Origin: Stomorhina lunata
Lineage: Eukaryota; Arthropoda; Insecta; Diptera; Rhiniidae
Length of the DNA stretch: 64,000 bases
Assembly (NCBI GenBank): GCA_933228675.1
Contig: OW121741.1
Location: 60,210,363-60,274,362, forward strand
Direction: 5' to 3'
Shown piece by piece: positions 36,446 to 46,799 of the stretch. The notes under the pieces are model-generated. The model was not told the DNA's origin. It saw nothing but the letters and a program-made list of their open reading frames with translations, and did no database searches. The translations under genes and the position numbers were made by a program. Each line of letters starts with the position of its first letter. Position 1 is the stretch's first letter.

Positions 36446-38479
36446 ATGATGTTCGAACCGAGGCATTACAAAACACGACGTAAACGAGAGCTCAGCGGTG
36501 AAAGTTCTACGATTTCAATATGCAGTGTGAAAAAATAATTTATTTTGCTACGTTTGCGGTCATCAAATTAGGAAAGAAAATTTCGAAAAGAAAAGAACGT
36601 TGCTTTTCGACGAGTAGACTTGACCAGTGAAAATTACACACCTAATATAGTGTGTCGCCAATGCTATAACAATCTCATGGCATGGTTGAGTGGAGCAAAA
36701 TTTAGTATGAAGTATTGTAAACCGGTAAACTGGATTTATCGCCCAGGTGCTCATGATGTAAACATTTGCTATGCATGCGTAAATTACACACGTGGAATGA
36801 ATCGACATGGTGAGAAGAATAAAATTTATAACGCAACTGCAACAGCTACACTACCAGTGCTTGCACCTGAAAATTTTGTACCGCCAAGGCCACCAAGTCC
36901 AGATCTCAGGACAGAATTTACAGGAATGAATACTGAAGGTGGTGTTACTTATGAAGATCCATTTGACGCCGATTATGAGCCTCAACAAGGAAGAGATGGA
37001 CCACAACTAATAACACAAATGGAAATGGATTTCATTGTGGCCACATTGGGATTATCGCAGCGGCTTGCCATATTTTTGACAGCGTTTTTAAAGCAAAGAA
37101 AATTAACACTTGCTAACGTTAACTCTTCGGCATACCGGAAACGGCAAGCTGAATTTCAGAACTTCTACACTCTACATAATGACAATTCGTTCGCTTACTG
37201 CAACGATATAAAAGCTTTGGTGGTAAAAATGGGAATAAACTACATCGCTAGTGAGTGGAGATTATTTATTGATAGTTCTGTTTCAAGCTTGAAGGCAGTG
37301 TTATTGCATGTGTCGAACCGAAAACCTTGCATTCCGCTAGCAATCGGTGTCAACATGGAAGAAAACTACGAAACATTGAAAAATATTATGGAAAAAATCA
37401 AATACTACGAAAATAAATGGAAGATTTGCTGTGATTTGAAGGTCATCAACATTATGCAAGGGATCATTGATAAAGGCGGCTTTCCCAATTTCTTTTGTTT
37501 TCGTTGTAATTGGGATTCGCGATCTCTTAATCAATTCGAATGTAATTCGTGGACACCAAAAGGAAATGTGGTGGAATAAATGAAAGAACATAGACTGAAA
37601 AATGCACCTTTGATTGACAATACTCATGATATCTTGCTGCCACTGCTCCACATAAAATTGGGAATTGTTAAAAAATTCATCGAAGTGGCTGTTATAAATT
37701 GTCCAAATGCATTTGACTATTTGAAAAGTGTTTTCCCAAAGCGTAGCGATGACAAAATTAAGAAAGGTATGTATTGTAGTAAACTAAATCCTATATTTTC
37801 CACCTTATTGTATATTTACTTTTCTTTTCTGTTTTTTTTTTATCGTTTGATAGGAGTACTTAATGGCCCTGACATTAGAAAGCTTTTCAAGACAAATTTT
37901 GAGTGAGCGCTTGATGAAAATCATTCAATGGCATGGATTTATCTTCAACGTGTATGCACCAGAGTCTTGGGAGGGGATTGAGACGCTGAGCCGGAAGCAA
38001 GAGAATGGGTGAAAGAAATGCTGTATTATTTTGAGAAAATCGGCGCATCGATGACATTAAAGCTGCACTTTCTTCATTTTCATTTTGACGATTTTATGAA
38101 GCAACTGTCTACTGAATCCGATGAGCAAGGAGAACGGTTTCATCAAACCACAATGCCCATGGAAAAACGGTACAAAGGCAAAAAACTAGACGCATTGCTT
38201 GCAGAGGTAATATCAAATATATTGATGCATTGCTTTGTATTCCTTTTTTGATTTTTGTTTTTATTTCAGGTATGTTGGTGGAGCCACAAGATTACCCTGT
38301 ATGATGCCAATAAAGTATTTCAAGAAGAAAAAGCTTATGATGGAGGGCAGTCTGGAAGCAACGTACCCGTGCGCACCCTAAGTTCTGAATCAGAGTCAGA
38401 TTCGGATGATTCGGACGACGAATTGGATCCACAACTTAAGAGAGTGATATTTACAAGTCCAGAGCCATCAACTTTATAA
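36446..38479 (+). pseudogene. Family A transposase-like gene, copy 4 (all exons, single 289-bp unit)
   Basis: This is the least rearranged full gene. It has introns at 37767-37853 and 38207-38269 and one 289-bp exon unit (37870-38158), so exon 2 reads through DEQGERFHQTTMPMEKRYK into the third exon (38270-38479) with its Ser/Asp-rich tail. It keeps CRQC, LFIDSS, CCDLKV, CFRC and HIKLGIVKKF. Defects: the finger's first half is out of frame as in copy 3, TAA at 37577, TGA at 37904 shared with copies 1 and 2, and a base change near 37979. A DDE-type transposase is inferred; the protein family needs a profile search. Confidence 0.8.
37870..38158 (+). repeat. Single 289-bp exon unit (ancestral state)
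   Basis: This is the one-copy form of the unit that is doubled at 8461-9038 and tripled at 1501-2367. Here the frame crosses both unit edges without interruption, so one copy is the likely starting state. Confidence 0.9.
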
Positions 38480-39543
38480 ACATGATACAAATATTTATTT
38501 ATTTTATTTATTTCCATATTTATTTATCTTATTTTTGTGATATATGCCATTGTATATTAATGTTGAAATAACAACAAAAAAAATTAAAATAAAAAAATTT
38601 TACATATACGAAATGAAATTAAATAATTTTTGTATTAGAAATTGAATGTTCTATAAAGTTGTTTAATTAGACCTTATGTACATTTTTGTAGCTTATTGTT
38701 TTCTTGAATTTCGAACGGTTTGCTACGTATGGACTTAAACATGGGAAAAAAGGTAAAAAAAATGATTTTTTTAAATGACGTTTTTTTCATTTTATGTGTT
38801 CACAATTTTTGTTCTTTACAAGGGTTACACAATATCTTTGCCTTAAAGAGAAAATGAAAATTCCACTCGGTTTGCAAAATATGCGCCTGAGAAAATGATT
38901 ACTTTTTTAATGACACCAAGACCTCAAATCTAATATATGGGCTTTTTTGTCTTTTATCACGTAGTGGTATTTGTATATGGTTATATTTTTTATTGTTGAA
39001 GTAAAAAAAAATAACCATTGAAAATATCATTTTTTTGGGAAATTTTTAATTTTTATGGTTACCTTAGCGCTACCCTTACTGTGTTAAGGATCATTCCTAG
39101 GATGTTTGTTGAGGTCTTAGCTAAGTGAGGTCTTAGCTACATTTTTGTAGTATATTGTTTTCTTAAATTTTGAACGGTTTGCTACGTATGAACCTGAACA
39201 TGTACAAAAAGCCTAAAAAAATCGTTTTTTTTAAGTTTTTTGCGATTTTGATATTCAAGATAGCGTTTTTTTGATTTAATGTGTTCACATGACAATGGCT
39301 ACAACCTTGCCTCAAACAGTAACTCGAAATTCCTAACGGTTTGGAAGATATGAGCCTGAGAAGATGACCACTTTTTTGCAAAAAAAGGCAAAGAGGCCCA
39401 AAATCTTTAGGGCCCGCCCACAAAAAAGGGGAGGACATTTGACAAAACTGAAAGACACGTGTCTTCTTTTTTTTTTATCCTCTATCTCGTGGTGGTGTCC
39501 GTATATGGTTATTTTTCCATGACCTAAACAATTACACACAGTG

Positions 39544-40280
39544 TTATTTAAGGTTTTCTTAGCGGGTATTTCTAGGAGTGATAAACTATTTTCCATTGTC
39601 GGGAAATTTGTAACTCGTAGTATTTGGAGTCTGGTGGTCCTGTTTGGAGTTTCTTATATTCTCCTTGCAGATGTCTTAAGGCCAGAGGCTTTTACAGACA
39701 CACTCGTAAAATTAGTCTTTTTTCCATACACTTCAAAGAATCACTAATAAACCCCTTTGTGCCAGTTAATTGCTGATCACTTCTTTTAACTTATATTTTT
39801 TTTTTTTTTTATTAAACACTTTTTCTGTTTAAATTTTCAAAACACTTTATATATACATATATATATCTTTCACCAACCGAATCAAGAATGAACCATCTCA
39901 TCTAGGCACGTCCCTTTTTAACTTTTTTCCACTTTCCCTTTTTTAATTTTTACCGCAAATTCTTCCGGACGCTTTCTAAAACAAGACTTCTAGTTTTCAT
40001 GTCCTTATATACAAAAAAATCAAATTTTTCATTTTTGCCTCCCGAAAAAAGGGTTAAGTTTACCCAATTTTAAAAACAAAGAATATGCTTTTATTTTTCA
40101 TAATATGGATAATTTTATTCCATATAAACATTATTAAAATTGAACATAAATAAGATTTATGAAGCATTTACTCAAATTATGAGCAAAAAATTACTTTTTT
40201 GCGAAATTCGTCGAATTCGAACACAAGGTACGGGAAAATGGTTTGAGATATCACCTCATTTTTTTTTTGAGTTTTATTGT
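39544..40280 (+). repeat. Flank block A, copy 4 (no Helentron at its end)
   Basis: It matches the other flank copies through GTTTTATTGTATTTTT. The other three then enter TATACCC (Helentron), while this copy continues ATCTATTTTAACACACCG. This may be the unoccupied site, although the far side cannot be matched in this window. Confidence 0.8.
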
Positions 40281-40659
40281 ATTTTTTTATCTATTTTAAC
40301 ACACCGACGAGAGAAATTCAAATTTGTAATATTTGTTTAACAAAATTTTCAAAAAATTAAAAAATGCGTTTTAAAACCCGCCTGAGAAAAATGACCCATT
40401 TTCGATTATGAAAAAAACTAAGTTAATATTGTTATATTTTAACAAAATTAAACTGTGAAGTACTTACAAGTCTTAAAATGATAAATCATATCTTCCTTTA
40501 CGAGCTTTTGTCCAAAGTAGTTTTTTCTAGCGGTGTATCCTTAGGAGTATTGTCAAGGAAACGAATTTTTGGGGGGAATCGCAATAACTTCAAAACTGTT
40601 TTATGGATTTCAAATATTGATGACTTCAATTAAAGCTGCATTAGTTCACTTTTAAATTC
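40281..40659. other. Unassigned AT-rich DNA; no gene seen
   Basis: Only short frames are present. There is no match to the other repeats that I can see. Confidence 0.5.
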
Positions 40660-40881
40660 CATTATCTTTTCTCTTTAAAATAAATTGTAAGTATACGAAA
40701 TGTAGCAAATACTGTCAGTTTTCGCTATACAAATGGGCTAAAAAACTTTGGGCCCGTTGCGCGGGCTCGTATCCCAAAAATAAATCAATAATATTTTGCA
40801 TACTTCCAATTGACATAATTTGCCCATATAATTTCACTATTAGAAGTCGAGCAGAGACAAAAGTCAAAAAACAACCCACCC
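40660..40881 (-). repeat. Dispersed repeat starting AGGGTGGGT (inverted partner at 51099-51315)
   Basis: The reverse complement starts TTAGGGTGGGTTGTTTTTTG and runs through GATACGAGCCCGCGCAACGG to a TTTGCTACATTTCGT end. The same sequence lies in the opposite orientation at 51099-51315, with about 85-90 percent similarity by eye. It is probably a non-autonomous element; no TIR pair was confirmed. Confidence 0.7.
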
Positions 40882-40888
40882 TAATATA

Positions 40889-40969
<81 letters not shown>
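40882..40969. repeat. (TA)n microsatellite
   Basis: About 88 bp of alternating TA with one C interruption (40907). It lies beside the AGGGTGGGT repeat and produces an Ile/Tyr artefact frame. Confidence 0.98.
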
Positions 40970-40972
<3 letters not shown>

Positions 40973-42090
40973 CGACAACATTCCAATTACAACAAGGGGC
41001 ACTTCTCTCAGACAAAGATCTGCATCCGATTCTATTTTTAGACTCATTGAAAAAGTAACAAGTAAGAGTGGTATATTCGGCTTTGCCGAATCTTGGATAC
41101 CCTTCACCAATGGTGCTGCAAAAGTACTTAATGTAATTCCAAGCAAAATTTGGTTATACTAGTATTATATGCAAAGAATCTTTAAAATTAAGAGTCGGAA
41201 AAAGAAAAGCTTTTCGGTGGCGTCATCATCTAGAATAGTTATGCACCCAAAGGTTAGGTTGGGCAGGTGGCTGATGTCTAGGGAAGCTTCACTTGGGTTC
41301 TAAAGTGGTCCCTTTGTGAAAAATAATGATTACTAGACTACAAGTAGAGAATGCATATTTAAGCCAGCCAGTAGCTTCGAAATAAAATTGACACATATTT
41401 TACGAACATTTAATAAAGTTCGATAGACCAGATAAACCATGCAGAAAAGATGCTTCAAAATGTAGATGCCCTTACATTTGCAATAGCACATCGATTTGAT
41501 GAAGTTTAAGTATTCTGGCATGCAATCCAAAAACACAGTGCCCAGTGAGGGTTGTGTGCTTTAATTCATACGAATTGTCCAACTATTAAAAGTTAATGAT
41601 TAAATAGTTATGTAAAACTCTGAACTGATTTAGGTCAAAGCTTTAACAATGATAAGCTTTAAAATTATAGGGTATACACTCTTAGTTTTAGATACATACG
41701 TGAAATATATAGCTTTTGAATGGATGGATATCAGCTTTGTCGGAAAAGTTATTAAAGATTTACTTATTAATCTAAAGTTAGTTAATTCATTAAAATGAAC
41801 ACTTCATCAATAATATTTGGGATGTATTGTTCTTTCGACCTGTCCGATAGATGTTTGGAAAGTTTTGCTCTAGTTCCTTGTGCAATTTTAATGTGATTTA
41901 ATTTATCAGCATTAAATCGATTCCCGGTCGGGGTTATATGGGAGATTTCACTAAATGTGAGTAGAGCTCGCCCATTTTCAATATCGAACTTTTCAAGAGA
42001 TCAGAAATACTTTTGTCAAATGTTGTCCCTCTAGAAAGTTTATTTTAGGCGCTATTGCCCTGAATATAAATATTGTACAACGTCTTTATA

Positions 42091-43387
42091 TCGGGTGTTT
42101 TTTATTGAGGTATAGAACTTTAAGTTGGCATCACTTTTTTAACTGGCGGCCATTTTGTCAGCTGTCAAGTGATTAATATTTAGTTTGGTTTGCCATTTCA
42201 TCATGAACAGGTTGACAAAAGAACAACGCTTGCAAATCGTGCAAATTTATTTTGAAAATAATGGTTCAGTTCGCGAAGTTTACCGCAAGCTCCGTCCATT
42301 TTATGGTCGACATAATCGTCCATCAGAGCAATTAATTCGGTAACCATGGATCGTTTTCGCACTACGTTTACTCTATGTGATAATACGCATCCGCAGCGAC
42401 GTCGAACAGTGCGCACCGAAGAAACAATTGCTCCTGTAGAGCAAAGTGTTGAAGAGGACCCGAATGCATCGATTCGCCACCGCGCACAGCAATTGGAGCT
42501 TTGTCCATCAACTTTATGGAAGATTTTGCGTAAAGATCTTGGCTTGCGACCTTACAGGATCCAGCTGGTGCAAGAATTAAAGCCGCGAGACCATGCAATG
42601 CGTCGTGATTTTGGTGTATGGGCCGAAAATGAGATTGATCTCGATGCTGATTTTCATCGCAAAATTTTGTTCATTGATGAGGCTCATTTTTGGTTGAATG
42701 GCTACGTCAACAAGCAAAATTGCCACATTTGGAGTGAAGAGAATCCACATGAGACCCTTGAGACGCCATTACATTCACAAAAACTGACTGTTTGGTGTGC
42801 TCTATGGGCTGGTGGAGTCATTGGGCCATACTTCTTCCGAAATAATGCTGGAGAGTCAGTTACCATAAATGGAGACCGGTATAGAGCCATGATAACCGAC
42901 TATTTTGTTCCTCAATTGGATGGCATGAATGTGGATGAGTTGTGGTTCCAACAAGACGGCGCTACATGCCACACAGCGCACGTCATCATTGATTTATTGA
43001 AGGAAACATTCGATGAGCGCATAATTTCGCGGACCTGTCAATTGGCTACCAAGATCGTGCGATTTGACACCACTGGATTATTTTCTTTGGGGATATGTGA
43101 AGTCGCTCGTCTACGCCAACAAACCAGAAACGTTAGGGGACTTGGAAGCCAACATTCGTGGCGTTATTGCCAACATACGGCCCCATATGCTCGAAAAAGT
43201 AGTTGAAAATTGGACCTGTAGAATTGGCTTTATTCGAGCCAGCCGCGGCGGCCACATGCCCAAAATCATATTTAAACATTAATGGCATAAAATTATCCTT
43301 CCAATAAAGCCAAATTGATGGACATTAAAACGATTTTCTTGTGTTTTATTTCAATTCGCAATTCTATACCTCTAAAAAAACACCCAT
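42091..43387 (+). mobile_element. rosa-like mariner transposon (1,297 bp, TA site)
   Basis: The ends are inverted: GGGTGTTTTTTATTGAGG on the left and the reverse of AGAGGTATAGAATT-type sequence on the right, about 25 bp with few mismatches. TA lies at 42089-42090 and 43388-43389. Other Helentron copies have the uninterrupted site, CTTTATACTAAATG. Length, TA duplication and protein motifs identify a Tc1/mariner element. Confidence 0.93.
42203..43282 (+). pseudogene. rosa-like mariner transposase, two frameshifts
   Basis: The start MNRLTKEQRLQIVQIY is the N-terminal helix-turn-helix type segment. A frameshift and TAA near 42342 separate it from the main frame (42346-43030). The candidate catalytic Asp residues are in FIDEAHF (residue 111 of the main frame), QQDGATCH (residue 204) and TPLDYFLWG (near 43073). 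The second frameshift is near 43031. The spacing between the last two Asp is about 40 residues, close to the DD41D rosa subgroup and unlike DD34D mariners. The usual role is cut-and-paste transposition into TA. This copy cannot make an intact enzyme. Confidence 0.88.
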
Positions 43388-43904
43388 TACTAAATGTCAT
43401 CATCTTATTTTAGGCGAAGTTATACGGGATCAATTGTCAAACGTGAACGGATTTCTCCCAATTGCAATTAAAAAATTTAAATTTTCGTTGATATGTGAGA
43501 TACTTACATACATATGTAGGTTTTGAACGGATATCATGTAGTTAGCTGCATTTTTGTACTTCCTAGGAAGATTACCTATAATTTGATATATAATACATTC
43601 TCAAATGTTATCATAATGTTCAAAAGTCAGACACAAAATTAAGATTAATGCAGAGTGTCTGTCTGCTAAAATCAGATTTGTGGAGCTCCTGGATTTTACA
43701 CAAAATTTCAGGATATTGTCCCACCCTGAATTTTATCTTTGTCGATCAAAACACCATCGCTTAAACGCTAAATTATATCTACCACAAATTACCGAATGCA
43801 TCAGGATTTAGGTAATCCCCTGCGAAGGACGCTATTATATTTCATCAAAATAAACACCTGAGATATCGACAAAACAGGAGCTCCAAAAACTTGACTACAA
43901 CAGA

Positions 43905-44766
43905 AAAAATTACAGACAAATAGACGGACGGACAAAAAACAGACGGACGGACAAACAAACAGACGGACGGACAGACAAACAGACGGACGGAGGTCGCAAA
44001 ATCGATTCACCTGCCGATTCTGAGTTGATCGGTACAGTTTGAGTGGTATTCGTAATCAGATTTGTGGAGTATAGATTTTAGAAAATCCTCACACAAAGAA
44101 CGATGCCAAATTTCATCACAATCGGTCCATAAACACCTGAGATATCGCTGAAACAATACTTACAAAATGTAAACAAAATTTCTTAGACACGTACTTTGGG
44201 CAATTTGCTGTACATCAAATGCAGTGTTATGGCGATATCTCAATTGTTTATGGACCGCTTTTGATAAAATTTAATAACGTACTTGGCGGGGGAATTTCCT
44301 AACATCTGATATAAAATTTATGTAGGTCCGTGCTAAAGGAGGATGGTTTTTCCTATTTCTGCATTTCATTTTTTCAACAAACATTCTCTAATGCGAACTT
44401 TGGGCAATTTGCGATACATCAAATTCAGTGTTTTGGCGATATCTCAGTTGTTTATGGACCGATTTTCATAAAATTTTACAGAGTGCTTTGGGAAACTATT
44501 TCCTACAATCTGATATATAACATATTATCACATGTACACCAGGAGTATCTTTTTTCTCTTGTTATTTAAAAGTGTGTTTCAATCAAAAATTTTCAAATTT
44601 TCGTCTAATTTTTGGTATTTTTCGATATTTTCGGTGTTTATAAACCGATTTTAATGAAATTTAATAGCGTTCATTGCGGGAGAATTTCCTAAAATCTGAT
44701 ATATAATTTATGTAAGTCCATCCTCCAGGGGCTTCAGAAACTAGATTTCAACAGACAGACAGACAG

Positions 44767-44804
<38 letters not shown>

Positions 44805-46395
44805 GGACGGAGGTCGCAAAATCGATTCACCTGCCGATTCTGAGTTGATCGGTACAGTTTGAATGGTATTCGTAATCAGATTTGTGGAGTATAGATTTTA
44901 GAAAATCCTCACACAAAGAACGATGTCAAATTTCATCACAATCGGTCCATAAACACCTGAGATATCGCTGAAACAATACTTACAAAATGTAAACAAAATT
45001 TCTTAGACACGTACTTTGGGCAATTTGCTGTACATCAAATGCAGTGTTATGGCGATATCTCAATTGTTTATGGACCGCTTTTGATAAAATTTAATAACGT
45101 ACTTGGCGGGGGAATTTCCTAAAATCTGATATAAAATTTATGTAGGTCCGTGCTAAAGGAGGATGGTTTTTCCTATTTCTGCATTTCATTTTTTCAACAA
45201 ACATTCTCTAATGCGAACTTTGGGCAATTTGCGATACATCAAATTCAGTGTTTTGGCGATATCTCAGTTGTTTATGGACCGATTTTCATAAAATTTTACA
45301 GAGTGCTTTGGGAAACTATTTCCTACAATCTGATATATAACATATTATCACATGTACACCAGGAGTATCTTTTTTCTCTTGTTATTTAAAAGTGTGTTTC
45401 AATCAAAAATTTTCAAATTTTCGTCTAATTTTTGGTATTTTTCGATATTTTCGGTGTTTATAAACCGATTTTAATGAAATTTAATAGCGTTCATTGCGGG
45501 AGAATTTCCTAAAATCTGATATATAATTTATGTAAGTCCATCCTCCAGGGGCTTCAGAAACTAGATTTCAACAGACAGACAGACAGACAGACGGACAGAC
45601 AGACAGACAGACAAACAGACGGACGGAGGTCGCAAAATCGATTCACCTGCCGATTCTGAGTTGATCGGTACAGTTTGAATGGTATTCGTAATCAGATTTG
45701 TGGAGTATAGATTTTAGAAAATCCTCACACAAAGAACGATGTCAAATTTCATCACAATCGGTCCATAAACACCTGAGATATCGCTGAAACAATACTTACA
45801 AAATGTAAACAAAATTTCTTAGACACGTACTTTGGGCAATTTGCTGTACATCAAATGCAGTGTTATGGCGATATCTCAATTGTTTATGGACCGCTTTTGA
45901 TAAAATTTAATAACGTACTTGGCGGGGGAATTTCCTAAAATCTGATATAAAATTTATGTAGGTCCGTGCTAAAGGAGGATGGTTTTTCCTATTTCTGCAT
46001 TTCATTTTTTCAACAAACATTCTCTAATGCAAACTTTGGGCAATTTGCGATACATCAAATTCAGTGTTTTGGCGATATCTCAGTTGTTTATGGACCGATT
46101 TTCATAAAATTTTACAGAGTGCTTTGGGAAACTATTTCCTACAATCTGATATATAACATATTATCACATGTACACCAGGAGTATCTTTTTTCTCTTGTTA
46201 TTTAAAAGTGTGTTTCAATCAAAAATTTTCAAATTTTCGTCTAATTTTTGGTATTTTTTCGATATTTTCGGTGTTTATAAACCGATTTTAATGAAATTTA
46301 ATAGCGTTCATTGCGGGAGAATTTCCTAAAATCTGATATATAATTTATGTAAGTCCATCCTCCAGGGGCTTCAGAAACTAGATTTCAACAGACAG

Positions 46396-46440
<45 letters not shown>

Positions 46441-46703
46441 AAGACAAACAGACGGACGGAGGTCGCAAAATCGATTCACCTGCCGATTCTGAGTTGATCG
46501 GTACAGTTTGAGTGGTATTCGTAATCAGATTTGTGGAGTATAGATTTTAGAAAATCCTCACACAAAGAACGATGTCAAATTTCATCACAATCGGTCCATA
46601 AACACCTGAGATATCGCTGAAACAATACTTACAAAATGTAAACAAAATTTCTTAGACACGTACTTTGGGCAATTTGCTGTACATCAAATGCAGTGTTATG
46701 GCG
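43905..46703 (-). repeat. Inverted 0.8-kb satellite units with (GTCY)n
   Basis: Three core-to-core units (44031-44850, 44851-45666, 45667-46499) plus partial ends. GTCY tracts (reversed) lie at about 43915-43991, 44752-44812, 45572-45626 and 46389-46455. Unit sequence is nearly identical to the opposite-strand array at 53100-58697. Confidence 0.92.
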
Positions 46704-46799
46704 CTGTGACACTTCATATGTTTGAAACGTTGCAGCTTATAATTTATTTATACAATTCCTATTTTTAAATCGAAAAAAAGGAGTTGTATAAATAAATTA
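46704..46799. repeat. Short hairpin segment at family B left flank
   Basis: Two 20-bp arms (46741-46760 and 46779-46798, 19/20 match) surround an 18-bp loop. The right arm ends at the TTA next to family B. It starts where the Helentron satellite breaks off. Origin unknown. Confidence 0.7.

Larger units (their letters stand above)
30593..37755. repeat. 8.1-kb segmental duplication, copy B
   Basis: It matches 22502-29872. Differences include a deletion of about 205 bp near 34390, homopolymer length changes (near 35735 and 35925), one fewer GACA unit near 36175, and a cluster of coding differences in the second half of the family A gene. Beyond 37755 it continues with the exons that copy A has lost. 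Confidence 0.9.
36318..39543 (+). mobile_element. Family A transposon, copy 4 (inner left part to intact right end)
   Basis: It contains the inner left motif, the gene (36446-38479) and the right terminus ending ACACACAGTG at 39543, then TTA (39544-39546) and flank block A. The right terminus has lost a segment near 38930 relative to copy 2 and has a local duplication of GTCTTAGCTA near 39115-39137. The outer left terminus is the separated piece at 33157-33638. Confidence 0.85.
41059..46703 (-). mobile_element. Inverted Helentron-like element with satellite interior
   Basis: The 3' end (CAAGTAAGAGTGG, reversed) is at 41059, with the stem-loop and GATACCCTTCACCAAT just inside. The interior matches 14590-16160 in reverse and is split by a rosa-like mariner (42091-43387). 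From 43905 it becomes tandem 0.8-kb units (core-to-core 820, 816 and 833 bp), stopping abruptly at ..GTTATGGCG (46703). A 5' end of the same orientation occurs at 50884, so the block between may be a later insertion with local loss. Confidence 0.85.

Noticed and set aside
40715..41146. 143-codon minus-strand open frame
   Set aside because: Its middle is an Ile/Tyr run read from the (TA)n tract and its ends are unrelated repeats; not a gene.
46704..46712. CTGTGACAC as the missing Transib right end
   Set aside because: A right end should read CACTGTG before the flank. This does not, and the next bases do not match the Transib arm.
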